Source of the DNA: Sphingobacterium deserti
GTDB taxonomy: Bacteria > Bacteroidota > Bacteroidia > Sphingobacteriales > Sphingobacteriaceae
Direction of reading: 5' to 3'
DNA: 59,434 nucleotides
Assembly (NCBI RefSeq): GCF_000757725.1
Contig: NZ_JJMU01000037.1
Location: forward strand, 1 to 59,434
In this document: in pieces, positions 1-9,344 of the stretch
How positions within the stretch are numbered: the first letter of the stretch is position 1
How the letters are laid out: every line of letters begins with the position of its first letter
The notes under the pieces: model-generated
Database searches by the model: none
The model's input: only the letters and a program-made list of their open reading frames with translations
What the model was told of the DNA's origin: nothing
Translations under genes and position numbers: made by a program

Positions 1-533
1 ATCTACATATTGCAAAGCTTTCGAGGCGACATTTCGTTTAATAATGGGAAGAAGTGATAAAATAAAAAATATCTGAACTTCTCGCACTACTTGATACGCA
101 TTACGCAATACTCCTTCAAATGCGACATGTCGTTTGATAATGGTTAGAAGCGATAAAATGTAGAATACCTTTCGCATTACGCGCTACACATTACTCAATA
201 CCAATCCCAGTCCACCTCCCTTCCGTCCTTCGCCAGGACAGGGCAATACTTTTGAGGGGCAAAAGTATTCAAAACCCCGTCGCTTACTTTTGTTGCATCC
301 CTTTTGGATAGTGCAGAGGCAAATGACTACAGGCGCAACAAAACTGATGCGACATTTCGTTTAACAATGGAAAGAAGCAATAAAGTATGGGAAACTTAAA
401 CTTCTCGCAATACACAATACGCATTACGCAATACTCCTTCAAATGCGACATTTCCCGTTGATAACGGTGGGAAGCAATGCATTGAAAAGTCCGTTTCGCA
501 TTACGCACTACTCGCTACGCATTACGCTATACC
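1..533. repeat. Intergenic repeat region: one full and three partial copies of a structured repeat
   Basis: No gene is supported here. The 3' tail of one repeat unit (GCGACATTTCG followed by TTAATAATGG-like sequence and GAAGNRATAAA) recurs at about 26-60, 122-157, 349-377 and 445-475. The stretches between are built from degenerate ATTACGCAATAC / CGCATTACGC words. The window opens inside a copy: GCAAAG at 12-17 and GCGAC at 26-30 match the right-hand stem arms of the copies at 59065-59083. A full unit lies at 208-353. Short open frames across this region change with the repeat and look spurious. Confidence 0.75.
208..353. repeat. Complete structured repeat unit (nested hairpins)
   Basis: Three structural elements can be seen. 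Hairpin 1 has GTCCT (225-229) pairing with AGGAC (235-239). Hairpin 2 is a perfect 10-bp stem, AATACTTTTG (245-254) with CAAAAGTATT (260-269). The third is a long-range stem in which GTCGC (279-283) pairs with GCGAC (349-353), enclosing a perfect 9-bp stem TTTTGTTGC (288-296) with GCAACAAAA (335-343). The copies at the other end of the window keep hairpin 1 and the GTCGC/GCGAC pair. They carry different sequences in the other two stems that still pair. The element could be a non-autonomous mobile repeat or a structured RNA; orientation is not known. Confidence 0.7.
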
Positions 534-577
534 AAAAAAAAAGCTGCACCATTTTTCATGATGCAGCTTTTTTTATT
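534..577 (-). terminator. Intrinsic terminator after nfu
   Basis: An A-tract plus GCTGCA (through 548) pairs with TGCAGC plus a T-tract (562-577), with a 13-nt loop. On the minus strand the stem is followed by a U-run. It sits just after the nfu stop codon at 590 and also works on paper as a bidirectional terminator. Confidence 0.85.
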
Positions 578-589
578 CTATCAGATGAT

Positions 590-1144
590 TTACATTGCTT
601 CCGCAACAACTTCTTCTACTTCTGGAACCATACGTTTCAAGAGGCCTTCGATACCAGCTTTCAAGGTCACTGTGGAAGATGGACATCCACTACATGATCC
701 GCGAAGTTCTACCGTCACAATACCATTTTCAAAGGCTTTGTAAGCAATAGCTCCACCATCTTGCTCAACAGCCGGACGCACATAGTCGTGCAAAACTTGC
801 TGTATCTTCACTTCGACCTCCGTACCTTCAAAATCTAAATCTTCTGTATGCTCAATCGGTTTTACCGCAAGCTCAGATTCCACCGCACCTTTGACAAAGT
901 CTTTCAGTAGCGCTTCAATGTCGGACCAATCTACGCCTTCCGTCTTTGTAATTGTCACAAAATTACTTGCGAAAAATACACCATCTACAAAATTGAACTT
1001 AAAGAGCTCTCTTGCGAAATCTGACTCCTGCGCTTTCTCCCGGTTTGGATAATCCAGACTGCCATTAATAAGCAGTTTGTTTACCAAAAACTTCATGGTT
1101 GAAGGATTGGGGGTAGATTCTGTATATACGTTAATCGTTGCCAT
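590..1144 (-). CDS. nfu: NifU-like iron-sulfur cluster carrier protein (Nfu type)
   Basis: This 184-residue protein has two domains. Residues 1-90 are an Nfu/NifU N-terminal scaffold domain (it starts with the TESTPNPSTMKF signature). Residues about 110-180 are a NifU C-terminal domain with the CSGC motif (C151, C154) that binds a [4Fe-4S] cluster between two monomers. Proteins of this family accept clusters from the assembly scaffold and pass them to client enzymes in the cytosol. Length and architecture are normal for Bacteroidota. A TATCTTTG -7 box lies 18 nt upstream of the ATG, and a strong terminator follows the stop, so the gene is probably monocistronic. The family call is firm; the choice of clients is unknown. 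Confidence 0.93.
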   Translation of the reverse strand: MATINVYTESTPNPSTMKFLVNKLLINGSLDYPNREKAQESDFARELFKFNFVDGVFFASNFVTITKTEGVDWSDIEALLKDFVKGAVESELAVKPIEHTEDLDFEGTEVEVKIQQVLHDYVRPAVEQDGGAIAYKAFENGIVTVELRGSCSGCPSSTVTLKAGIEGLLKRMVPEVEEVVAEAM

Positions 1145-1161
1145 ATTTTCAAATTATTGTA

Positions 1162-1169
1162 CAAAGATA
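1162..1169 (-). promoter_or_regulatory. Candidate -7 box (TATCTTTG) of nfu
   Basis: Read on the minus strand this matches the Bacteroidota -7 consensus TAnnTTTG and lies 18 nt before the nfu ATG. No clear -33 TTTG is seen at the usual spacing, so the call rests on one box. Confidence 0.45.
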
Positions 1170-1210
1170 CATCAAAAAGTAAATCAAGCCAGTCATCTTC
1201 AAGTCAAAGC

Positions 1211-2560
1211 TTAAAGACCAACACCGGTGTAATTACTTGGGGAAATCGCCTTTATTTCGTTCTTAACGTCTTCTGATACATTTAAGCCATCTACAAATAC
1301 AGCAATTGTTTCTTGCGTGACGTGAGTATTCGTGCGCGTCAAATCTTTAAGTGCTTCGTAAGGTTTTGGATAGCCTTCGCGACGTAACACTGTTTGGATA
1401 GCTTCAGCTACGACAGCCCAATTATTTTCCAAATCAGCCTGTAGTACAGACTCGTTTAAGATCAGTTTTCTCAATCCGCGTAGGGTCGACTTGATCGCGA
1501 TAAGCGTATGTGCCATAGGTACACCTATATTACGCAATACCGTAGAGTCCGTAAGGTCACGCTGCAAGCGGGAGATTGGAAGCTTCGCTGCTAAATGCTC
1601 AAATAAAGCATTTGCTAGACCCAGGTTTCCTTCAGCATTTTCAAAATCGATCGGATTCACTTTATGTGGCATGGCGGAGGAACCAATTTGACCTGCCGTA
1701 ATTTTTTGTTTGAAGTACTCCATAGAGATATAGGTCCATACATCACGACAGAGGTCAATAATGATATTGTTTACTCGCTTAAAAGCGTCACAGCTGGCGG
1801 CAAAATTATCATAATGTTCTATTTGTGTGGTCGTTTGCGACCGTGATAGACCTAGGGTCTCGTTGACAAATTTATTTCCAAAAGCTACCCAATCCGTTTC
1901 GCTATAGGCTACATGGTGTGCATTGAAGTTGCCGGTAGCGCCGCCAAATTTCGCCGAATAAGGTATTTCCGTCAAAGAATCAATCTGTTTTTCCATCCGT
2001 TCGATAAAAACCTTAAACTCTTTGCCTAAGCGCGTCGGGGAGGCAGGCTGGCCATGCGTTCTCGCCAACATCGGGACTTCCGCCCATTGATCTGCAAGGG
2101 ATCTTAGTTCTTCCAACAGCTCAGTTACAGCGGGTAAATAAACGTTATTGATTGCCTCTTTCCAAGAGTAAGGAATGGCTGTGTTGTTGATATCTTGTGA
2201 TGTCAAGCCGAAGTGGATAAATTCGAGCGAATCATGCAGACCAAGCTTTTCAAACTCATGTTTTATAAAATACTCTACGGCCTTTACATCATGGTTGGTA
2301 ACCTTCTCTTGGTCTTTTATCCATTGCGCATCTTGTAAAGAGAAATTTCGGTATAATTCACGAAGCCGGTCATTCAAAGATCCGTCGAAATGCGCCAATT
2401 GTGGGATGCCCGATTGGGAAAGGGCAATAAAATACTCGATCTCTACTAGTACGCGGTATTTGATCAATGCAAATTCCGAGAAATGCTCGGATAGTTCTTG
2501 GGTTGCGTTATGGTAACGACCGTCAATAGGGCTGACAGCTGTTAATGGTGATAAACTCAT
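1211..2560 (-). CDS. purB: Adenylosuccinate lyase
   Basis: The enzyme splits fumarate from SAICAR and from adenylosuccinate, two steps of purine synthesis in the cytosol. The start at 2560 gives 449 residues beginning MSLSPLTAVSPIDGRY, which matches the usual PurB N-terminus. An in-frame ATG 17 codons upstream would add an atypical tail and was not used. Visible motifs are TSQD (about 120-123), THGQPASPT (about 168-176) and the fumarate-lyase signature GSSAMPHKVNP (about 293-303), whose flexible loop carries the catalytic serine. Length is like E. coli PurB (456). It lies downstream of a small-lipoprotein gene that has its own terminator, so it is probably transcribed alone. Confidence 0.96.
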   Translation of the reverse strand: MSLSPLTAVSPIDGRYHNATQELSEHFSEFALIKYRVLVEIEYFIALSQSGIPQLAHFDGSLNDRLRELYRNFSLQDAQWIKDQEKVTNHDVKAVEYFIKHEFEKLGLHDSLEFIHFGLTSQDINNTAIPYSWKEAINNVYLPAVTELLEELRSLADQWAEVPMLARTHGQPASPTRLGKEFKVFIERMEKQIDSLTEIPYSAKFGGATGNFNAHHVAYSETDWVAFGNKFVNETLGLSRSQTTTQIEHYDNFAASCDAFKRVNNIIIDLCRDVWTYISMEYFKQKITAGQIGSSAMPHKVNPIDFENAEGNLGLANALFEHLAAKLPISRLQRDLTDSTVLRNIGVPMAHTLIAIKSTLRGLRKLILNESVLQADLENNWAVVAEAIQTVLRREGYPKPYEALKDLTRTNTHVTQETIAVFVDGLNVSEDVKNEIKAISPSNYTGVGL

Positions 2561-2655
2561 GTGCAAATTAAAATAAAATAATAACTCGTATGCATCTGTT
2601 GTGGCGGTCAAAAAAGGATATCATTCGCTTTTTAGAATACCGGATGGCTATTCGA

Positions 2656-2684
2656 CAAAAATACAAAAACTAACGGAGAAGCAA
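2656..2684 (-). promoter_or_regulatory. Candidate promoter of purB
   Basis: On the minus strand a TATTTTTG -7 box (2663-2656) is preceded by TTG at 2684-2682 with about 18 nt between them, close to the Bacteroidota TTTG / TAnnTTTG pattern. It lies about 95 nt upstream of the chosen purB start. Confidence 0.45.
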
Positions 2685-2702
2685 GGCCGTGAATACCTAT
2701 AA

Positions 2703-2735
2703 AAAGAAAAGGCCCACAACAAGTTGTGAGCCTTC
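2703..2735 (-). terminator. Terminator after the small lipoprotein gene
   Basis: AAGGC and CACAAC (2709-2720) pair with GTTGTG and GCCTT (2723-2734). On the minus strand the stem is followed by CTTTTCTTTTT. It separates the lipoprotein gene at 2759 from purB. Confidence 0.75.
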
Positions 2736-2758
2736 GTATTTTCTGAATACGTTTCGGA

Positions 2759-2977
2759 TTACTGAACGTTTTTCAAAGAGTCAGCGATTGAATCACCAGT
2801 AGTTTTTACTGAATCAGCAACGTTGTTCAAAGAATCAGCAACAGAGTCAGTAGAGTGCTCTACTTCAGTAGCTAATGAATCAGTAGCTTGCTCAGATTTA
2901 GTTTCTGCACCACCACATGAAGCGAAAGCGATAGTTAAAGCTAAACCTAAAAATCCGAATTTGAATAAATTTTTCAT
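2759..2977 (-). CDS. Small repetitive lipoprotein, function unknown
   Basis: A 72-residue protein with a signal sequence (MKNLFKFGFLGLALTIAFAS) ending in a lipobox-like ASC, with the lipidated Cys at about residue 21. The mature part is acidic and built from near-repeats of the pattern DSVADSLNNVADSVK, which should form one amphipathic helix or coiled coil, as in small abundant outer-membrane lipoproteins. It has its own terminator. The 248 bp upstream are AT-rich and separate it from the divergent acyl-CoA dehydrogenase gene. I do not recognise a named family. Confidence 0.8.
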   Translation of the reverse strand: MKNLFKFGFLGLALTIAFASCGGAETKSEQATDSLATEVEHSTDSVADSLNNVADSVKTTGDSIADSLKNVQ

Positions 2978-3225
2978 CTTTTAATCTTCTATTTTAATTG
3001 AAACAAATTTGTTTATTTATCCTTTTATACCGGTAACCTAAAAAGGTAACCCCACTTTTAGAAAAAAAACAAAAAAAAGTAAAACAATTTGATTTCCACC
3101 TTTTTAACGTGTTTTTATTAGCTAAAAGCCGGGGCAAATATAAGACTGTTTTGCTGAATTGCAACAAGAAAAAACAATTTTTATAAAAAAAATGTTACAA
3201 CTATATATCAATACCTTGTTAGAGC

Positions 3226-4575
3226 ATGATAAAGAAGCTTAAAAACATCATTCAATTATTGCGTACTGTTGATTTGGAACAGATCGAGAAGTTGTCGCAA
3301 AAAGTTGATTTGCCGTCGGTTATGAAGGCAGTGTCCAAAATGGAGGATAACCAATTAAAGGGTTTAATGAAAATGTTAACAAGCTCTGGTAAAAAACGCG
3401 AGGCTCCACCGATTAACGCAGATTTTTATGCTGTAGAAGCAAAGCTTTCACCTGAAGATCGCGCGCTACAGCTTCGTGTGCGGGAGTTTCTCGAAACTGA
3501 GATTAAACCTATTGTCAATAAATATTGGTTGCATGATGATTTTCCCTTTGAAATTATACCGAAGCTGGCAGCATTGAACGTTTGTGGGTATGTATATGAA
3601 GGTTACGGATGTGCGGGTGGATCCTCCTTAATGGATGGCATTATCGCAGCGGAGTTTGGAAGAATAGATCCATCTATCGCTACGTTTCTAGGTGTTCAGA
3701 GTGGTTTGGCAATGGGCTCTATTTATCTATGCGGATCGGAAGAGCAAAAACAGGAGTGGCTTCCCCAGATGCAGAAACTCGAGAAAATAGGAGCCTTTGG
3801 GCTGACCGAACCCGAAGTGGGATCGGCAACCGCCGGTGGTCTTACGACCACATGCCGCAAAACAGAAAACGGATGGGTCCTCAATGGTCAGAAGAAGTGG
3901 ATAGGCAATTCTACTTTTTCAGATATTACCATCATCTGGGCTAGAGACTTAGACGATGGTCAGGTGAAAGGCTTTATCGTTCGTAAAGAAAATCCTGGAT
4001 TTATGGTGGATAAGATCAAGGGAAAGATGGCGCTAAGGATTGTTCAGAATGGGTTGATTACCCTAACCGATTGTGTTGTGCCGGAATCAGATCGCCTTCC
4101 ATTGGCTAATAGTTTTAAAGATACCGCTAAAGTCTTGCAAATGACGCGCGCAGGTGTAGCCTGGATGGCTGTGGGCTGTGCCCGTGGAGCCTATGAAAAT
4201 GCGTTGGAATATACGTTTCAACGGAAGCAGTTTGGAAAGCCTATTGCTTCCTTTCAGCTCATACAAAACCATCTCGTGGAGATGTTGTCAAATTTAACGG
4301 CTATGCAAACTTTGGTATTCCGTCTGTCAGAATTGCAAGACGAAGGTAAGCTGAAAGACGAACATGCCTCACTGGCTAAAGTATTTTGTACGCTCCGAAC
4401 GCGTGACATCGTTTCTCGAGCGCGAGAGGTGATGGGGGGTAACGGTATCTTGCTAGAATATAACGTAGCGCGTTTTCTGGCAGATGCAGAGGCTATCTAT
4501 TCATATGAAGGAACTAAGGAAATTAACTCTTTGATCGTGGGACGAAGTATAACAGGGTTTAGTGCTTTTGTATAA
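3226..4575 (+). CDS. Acyl-CoA dehydrogenase, glutaryl-CoA dehydrogenase-like
   Basis: A flavin enzyme that oxidises an acyl-CoA at the alpha-beta bond. The 449 residues hold the usual three parts: an N-terminal helical domain, a middle beta domain with FGLTEPEVGSATAG and LNGQKKWIGN (FAD and substrate contacts), and a C-terminal helical domain with FGKPIASFQLIQNHL. Near the C-terminus YEGTKEINSLIVGRSITG carries the Glu expected to be the catalytic base and resembles glutaryl-CoA dehydrogenases, which also decarboxylate. Residues 1-70 are an extra basic, helical N-terminal extension not present in the typical enzyme of about 390 residues. No lysine-degradation or electron-transfer genes are nearby, so the substrate is uncertain. 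Confidence 0.85.
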   Translation: MIKKLKNIIQLLRTVDLEQIEKLSQKVDLPSVMKAVSKMEDNQLKGLMKMLTSSGKKREAPPINADFYAVEAKLSPEDRALQLRVREFLETEIKPIVNKYWLHDDFPFEIIPKLAALNVCGYVYEGYGCAGGSSLMDGIIAAEFGRIDPSIATFLGVQSGLAMGSIYLCGSEEQKQEWLPQMQKLEKIGAFGLTEPEVGSATAGGLTTTCRKTENGWVLNGQKKWIGNSTFSDITIIWARDLDDGQVKGFIVRKENPGFMVDKIKGKMALRIVQNGLITLTDCVVPESDRLPLANSFKDTAKVLQMTRAGVAWMAVGCARGAYENALEYTFQRKQFGKPIASFQLIQNHLVEMLSNLTAMQTLVFRLSELQDEGKLKDEHASLAKVFCTLRTRDIVSRAREVMGGNGILLEYNVARFLADAEAIYSYEGTKEINSLIVGRSITGFSAFV

Positions 4576-4689
4576 GGTGTCCAAACATCGTCTTCCTATG
4601 ATGAGCACAATCATTGCCCTTGGTATTATATTTGTTACAACAGAGCCAGAAAGGATAAATAAATATTCGTAAAACTAACATTACTACAC

Positions 4690-5478
4690 ATGGTCACTAA
4701 ACACATTTTATTAAGCGCTTCAGCACTGATGCTATGCTCGGTTACGTTCGGGCAGATCAGGATCAACACCAAATCGGTTGGGGCAGCAGCAAAAGCAGTG
4801 AAGGCTGTTACATTATCCAACGAAGATGTTATAGCGTACACGAAAGAATACGTGGAATGGATGGATGAGAACAATCCAGTCGCCCCGGCTGATGACGAAT
4901 TTGCCGTTCGTCTGAAAAAGCTTACGGCAAACTTGCAAAATTACGATGGTTTAAAGTTAAATTATAAAGTCTATTTAGTTCGAGACGTTAATGCCTTTGC
5001 CTGTGCTGATGGCAGTGTTAGAGTTTGTGCCGGATTGATGGAGGCCATGAGTGATAATGAAGTATTGGGCGTAATAGGTCATGAAATCGGACATGTTAAG
5101 AACACGGATTCACGTGACGCTTTTAAATCTGCCTTAATGACCTCTGCATTGAAAGAGGGTGTTTCTTCCCAAGGCGGAACGGCAGCAGCCTTGACTGATT
5201 CGCAATTGGGGGAACTGGGTGAGCAAGTCGCCAATATGAGTTTTTCTAGAAAGCAGGAAAGTGTCGCTGATGATTATGGATACAAATTTTTAAAGGATAA
5301 CAACGTCAATCCTTGGTATATGTCGATGGCGTTTGAGCGTTTGGTGGACATGTCGGGTGGTGCATCAGACGGCGGATTGGCGAAAAAATTATTTTCATCA
5401 CATCCAGATACACAGAAACGCGTAGATGAGATGGCCAAGAGGGCAGCTAAAGATGGGTTCGAAAAGCCAGCGAAATAA
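4690..5478 (+). CDS. M48-family zinc metalloprotease, exported
   Basis: A 262-residue protein with a signal peptide (about 1-21, ending TFGQ) followed by a single M48 peptidase domain. The zinc site HEIGH is at 131-135, and the third ligand is probably the Glu of QESVADDYG near residue 192. The domain layout matches the YggG/LoiP type of periplasmic quality-control protease, though without a visible lipobox Cys at the signal cleavage site. A SSHPDTQKR motif near the C-terminus is also typical of the family. A perfect 14-bp hairpin follows the stop and closes the gene against the convergent yidC. Confidence 0.88.
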   Translation: MVTKHILLSASALMLCSVTFGQIRINTKSVGAAAKAVKAVTLSNEDVIAYTKEYVEWMDENNPVAPADDEFAVRLKKLTANLQNYDGLKLNYKVYLVRDVNAFACADGSVRVCAGLMEAMSDNEVLGVIGHEIGHVKNTDSRDAFKSALMTSALKEGVSSQGGTAAALTDSQLGELGEQVANMSFSRKQESVADDYGYKFLKDNNVNPWYMSMAFERLVDMSGGASDGGLAKKLFSSHPDTQKRVDEMAKRAAKDGFEKPAK

Positions 5479-5500
5479 TTGGCAGAAAATAGCCACAAAA

Positions 5501-5534
5501 CATAAAAAGCTCGGATATTTCCGAGCTTTTTATG
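5501..5534. terminator. Bidirectional terminator between the M48 protease gene and yidC
   Basis: A perfect inverted repeat, CATAAAAAGCTCGG (5501-5514) with CCGAGCTTTTTATG (5521-5534), has a 6-nt loop and T-runs on both strands. It lies between two convergent genes. Confidence 0.9.
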
Positions 5535-5550
5535 TTTTACTAAAGTGATC

Positions 5551-7365
5551 TTATTTTTTCTTCTGCTGCGTAGCTTGTTGTTGACGCATCATTTCTTCCA
5601 TTTTTTGTTGGAATGATGATTTCTTCTGCACTTTCGGATTTTTCTTATTCGACTCAATCTTCGCTAAGATCTTATCATCATCCAAAAACTGACGGATAAT
5701 GACCTGCGTTAAGAAAGTGAATACTGCTGCAAGGAAGTAGTAGTAGTTCAGCCCCGCAGGGAAGTTGTTTAAGACAAAGAAGAAAATCAATGGCATGATA
5801 TACCCAATATATTTCATTTGGTTATTCGCCGCCCCCGAGGTCGCATTATTGTACCAGGTTGTCAATAATGTGGTTAAGGTCATCAACACACACATCAAAG
5901 AAATATGGTTGATTCCGAATATTGCGGGGAAGGTGATCGGCGCATCATACGTTGATAAGTCTTGTATCCATAAGAAACTCTCTCCACGTAGCTCGAACAG
6001 ATTTGGAAAGAAGAAGAAAAAGGCAAGGGTGAACGGCATCTGCAAAACAAGCGGTAAACAACCACCCAGCGGGTTTACACCAGCCTGTTTGTACAATTTC
6101 ATTTGCTCTTGCTGTAAAAGCATAGGATTGTCTTCGCCAACTTTTTCTTTTATTTCATCCAATTGTGGCTTTAATACGCGCATTTTGGCCATTGACTGAT
6201 AAGATTTATAGGTCAACGGGAACAATACACCCTTCAGGAAGATGGTTAAGATCAAGATGATGATACCGTAGCTCAATGCAAACCCATCTAGAAAATCAAA
6301 GATAGGAACGGTAATAAATTTGTTGATCCAACCCATTGGTCCCCAACCCATATTAATAATCTGTTGGAAATCATTTCCGTGGGCTTTCAGCACTTTGTAT
6401 TTGTTAGGACCGAAGAAAAAGTTAAACGAATACTGATTATCTTTCTGCGCTGCAAATTCAAGATCGGCAGATGCTTTGTAGCGTTTAACGATATACGGCG
6501 CTGCATCGGCGCTGACGGCCAACTCTGTGTTATTAAGCGGTTGGTTGGAGGTCAATACGGCGGAAAAGAAGTGCTGTTTGAATGCAATCCAGTTAAGTTT
6601 GTTTTCTGGCTTTTCGGTATCGTCACTCGTTTCAGATAGGTGATCTACGCCGCCTGCGACCTCTTTGTAAAAGATTGTTGACTTTTCACGTTCTGACTTG
6701 CCATTAAGCTCTTTCTGTAACAAAGCACTTTCCCAATTCAGCGCAATGCTGCGAGTTTTTACATCCATTAGGTTTTGAATACCTACCGCTTTTACATCTA
6801 GTCCTAAACTATAGTCATTGCCTTTGATAGAGTAGGTGTACTCTAAATACTGTGTTGGGCTGTAGTTTAAACGAAAGCTGACAGATTGCGCGTTCTCTCC
6901 TGTTACTGTAGCGTTACCGCCCTGTGGGGTAAAGTTAAGTTCGCTTGTATTGATGTTTTCCCCATTTGCTTTGAACAGCAATCCGAATGAATTGTGATTC
7001 TCATCCAATACCATTAAGGGCTTACCATCATAGTTGGTTTCATCTTTAAGTTCTACAGATTTTACCTGTCCGCCTTTTGAGCTTATTTTGGCTATAATTT
7101 TTTCGTTCTCTAACGTGACGATTTGTTCTTCGCCCAAGCGAGCAGTGCCAAAAGGCTTGCCTAATACGGCCGAAGAATCGACGGCGGTTGCTGCAACAAC
7201 TTTGTTGGTGTCAGCCAACGGCGTTAATCCGTCTTTCGCTCTTTTAATTGAATCTTGGAGTTTTTGTTCCTGTTTCAATTCTTGTTCAGAAGGTTTCATC
7301 AAATAAAATGAACCTGCAAGAATTCCAAAAATCAGCACTAATCCAATTAGGGTATTTCTATCCAT
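5551..7365 (-). CDS. yidC: Membrane protein insertase YidC
   Basis: YidC inserts and folds inner-membrane proteins, alone or with SecYEG. The start at 7365 gives 604 residues beginning MDRNTLIGLVLIFGI, with the first membrane helix at the N-terminus as in other long Bacteroidota YidC proteins. A start nine codons upstream is possible but less likely. A large periplasmic domain follows (about 40-345). The conserved core starts around ILTIFLKGVLFPLTYKSYQS, which carries the conserved groove arginine region, and includes GGCLPLVLQMPF and further helices. The C-terminus is very basic and Gln/Lys-rich (QQQATQQKKK), fitting ribosome contact. The pyrG stop lies 39 nt upstream, so the two are probably co-transcribed. 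Confidence 0.95.
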   Translation of the reverse strand: MDRNTLIGLVLIFGILAGSFYLMKPSEQELKQEQKLQDSIKRAKDGLTPLADTNKVVAATAVDSSAVLGKPFGTARLGEEQIVTLENEKIIAKISSKGGQVKSVELKDETNYDGKPLMVLDENHNSFGLLFKANGENINTSELNFTPQGGNATVTGENAQSVSFRLNYSPTQYLEYTYSIKGNDYSLGLDVKAVGIQNLMDVKTRSIALNWESALLQKELNGKSEREKSTIFYKEVAGGVDHLSETSDDTEKPENKLNWIAFKQHFFSAVLTSNQPLNNTELAVSADAAPYIVKRYKASADLEFAAQKDNQYSFNFFFGPNKYKVLKAHGNDFQQIINMGWGPMGWINKFITVPIFDFLDGFALSYGIIILILTIFLKGVLFPLTYKSYQSMAKMRVLKPQLDEIKEKVGEDNPMLLQQEQMKLYKQAGVNPLGGCLPLVLQMPFTLAFFFFFPNLFELRGESFLWIQDLSTYDAPITFPAIFGINHISLMCVLMTLTTLLTTWYNNATSGAANNQMKYIGYIMPLIFFFVLNNFPAGLNYYYFLAAVFTFLTQVIIRQFLDDDKILAKIESNKKNPKVQKKSSFQQKMEEMMRQQQATQQKKK

Positions 7366-7404
7366 TTCTACTATTTTAATTTTCAAATTCAAAACCGCTC
7401 GTTT

Positions 7405-9012
7405 CTAGCCTTTTTTATTGGCTAAAGAAGCGGCTACAAAGCTAACAAAAAGTGGGTGAGGATTTGCTACGGTCGACTTTAATTCTGGATGAAATTGTCC
7501 CGCAACAAAGAACGGATGATTTTTAAGTTCTACAATTTCCACCAATCCCGTTTTTGGATTTATCCCCGAGGCGATCATACCGGCCTCTTCATATTGTTTT
7601 AAATAGTCGTTATTAAATTCATAACGGTGTCTGTGGCGTTCAGAAATTTTCGACTTACCATATACGGCGTAGGCTTTTGATCCTTTTTTGATTTCACAAT
7701 CGTAGGCTCCAAGACGCATCGTTCCGCCCATGTTTTTGATCGTTTTCTGCTCTTCCATCAGGTTGATCACCGGGTGAGCGGTCTTCTCATCCATTTCAAA
7801 ACTATTAGCACCTTTAAGACCCAGTACATTTCTGCCAAATTCGATGACCGAACATTGCATACCCAAACAGATACCGAAGAAAGGAATTTTGTTTTCCCGA
7901 ACGTAGCGTATCGCAGCAAGTTTTCCTTCCAGACCACGCTCTCCAAAACCCGGCGCAACCAATACACCTTGCAAATCTTTGAGCTTATCTTTCACGTTTT
8001 CCGCATCAATACTTTCCGCAGCGATATATTTCACTTTAACCTTCGTTTCGTTTATTGCGCCTGCATGAATGAAGGCTTCCGTAATCGATTTGTAGGCATC
8101 TGGAAGTTCTACATATTTACCAACTAACCCGATCTGGATTTCGTTTGTCGGATTTTTTAGTTTGCCCAAGAAGGCTTTCCAGCTGTCAAGATTGGGCTCT
8201 TGCTTTGTCGAGAGTTTAAGTTTTGTTAGCGCAGTTTTATCCAGTTGCTCACGGAGCATATTTAATGGAACGTCATAAATCGTAGGTGCATCAATGGATT
8301 CAACCACGGCGTTGATGTTCACGTTACAAAATTGCGCTAGTTTTTTGCGGATATCCTGCGTTAGTTTGTGTTCGGTACGACAAACAAGAATATCGGGTTG
8401 AATACCATATTCCAGCAGTGTTTTTACAGAGTGCTGTGTGGGCTTTGTCTTCAACTCTCCCGCGGCTGCTAAATAAGGTACCAACGTCAGGTGGATCACT
8501 AAGGAATCGCTATTGCCCAGTTCCCAACGGAGCTGCCTCACAGCTTCAATAAAAGGTAAAGACTCGATGTCGCCCACGGTTCCGCCCAGTTCGGTGATTA
8601 CAATATCGTATTCGCCTGTTTGGCCAAGTAGTTGCATACGACGTTTGATCTCATCGGTGATGTGTGGGACTACCTGTACCGTTTTTCCCAAATAAGCACC
8701 AGCACGCTCTTGTTCGATCACATGTTGGTAAATACGTCCTGTTGTTACGTTGTTTGCTTGCGAAGTTGCTACGTTTAAAAAACGCTCGTAGTGCCCCAAA
8801 TCCAAGTCGGTTTCAGCTCCATCTTCAGTGACATAGCATTCTCCATGTTCATAGGGATTTAGTGTTCCTGGATCGATGTTGATGTAGGGGTCAAACTTTT
8901 GGATGGTTACTTTAAAACCGCGTGCTTGAAGAAGTTTGGCGAGCGATGCCGCAACAATGCCTTTTCCCAACGACGAGGTTACGCCGCCCGTAACGAAGAT
9001 ATATTTACTCAT
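7405..9012 (-). CDS. pyrG: CTP synthase
   Basis: The enzyme makes CTP from UTP, ATP and glutamine in the cytosol. It has 535 residues, the normal length. The N-terminal synthase domain starts [19 protein letters not shown], with the P-loop-like [10 protein letters not shown] and the [16 protein letters not shown] region. The C-terminal class-I glutamine amidotransferase domain (from about 290) shows the nucleophile elbow [12 protein letters not shown] and the His-Glu pair in QFHPEL near the end. It is the first gene of a likely pyrG-yidC unit. A TATCTTTG -7 box lies about 70 nt upstream of the start. Confidence 0.97.
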   Translation of the reverse strand: MSKYIFVTGGVTSSLGKGIVAASLAKLLQARGFKVTIQKFDPYINIDPGTLNPYEHGECYVTEDGAETDLDLGHYERFLNVATSQANNVTTGRIYQHVIEQERAGAYLGKTVQVVPHITDEIKRRMQLLGQTGEYDIVITELGGTVGDIESLPFIEAVRQLRWELGNSDSLVIHLTLVPYLAAAGELKTKPTQHSVKTLLEYGIQPDILVCRTEHKLTQDIRKKLAQFCNVNINAVVESIDAPTIYDVPLNMLREQLDKTALTKLKLSTKQEPNLDSWKAFLGKLKNPTNEIQIGLVGKYVELPDAYKSITEAFIHAGAINETKVKVKYIAAESIDAENVKDKLKDLQGVLVAPGFGERGLEGKLAAIRYVRENKIPFFGICLGMQCSVIEFGRNVLGLKGANSFEMDEKTAHPVINLMEEQKTIKNMGGTMRLGAYDCEIKKGSKAYAVYGKSKISERHRHRYEFNNDYLKQYEEAGMIASGINPKTGLVEIVELKNHPFFVAGQFHPELKSTVANPHPLFVSFVAASLANKKG

Positions 9013-9344
9013 AGCAATAATGGAATTTCAACTATTTTGAACCGAAAAAATGGTTCTAAATCTGCTTTATGTACGGGATACAAAGATAAGGTTTTTTGCA
9101 GACTAACCGAAATTAAAAATATGGTTTATCCAGGTTTGACTATTATGTAAATACTATGTGTTCGAATCCTCGCGCAGAATTTTTACACTATTTTGGACGT
9201 ATTGGTGTTGGGTGATTATACCCGTTTCTTCAAGGAGTGATATGTTTAGAGAAGGGTCTTGGAGATTTAAGAAGAATGGGAAATGCCGAATTTTAATAGC
9301 CGTTTGCCAGTGGTTAAATCCTACTATGCAAACGGCTATCTATT
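9013..9344. other. Intergenic region upstream of pyrG
   Basis: These 332 bp between pyrG and the family-10-like glycosidase contain no convincing gene. CAAAGATA at 9081-9088 reads TATCTTTG on the minus strand, a good -7 box for pyrG, without an obvious -33 partner. I see nothing else structured. Confidence 0.5.

Noticed and set aside
208..353. Integron attC site
   Set aside because: Nested stems are present, but the GTTRRRY/RYYYAAC boxes and an integron integrase are not.
2561..2611. Longer N-terminus of PurB
   Set aside because: The 17 extra residues do not match PurB, whose normal N-terminus starts at the Met encoded at 2560.
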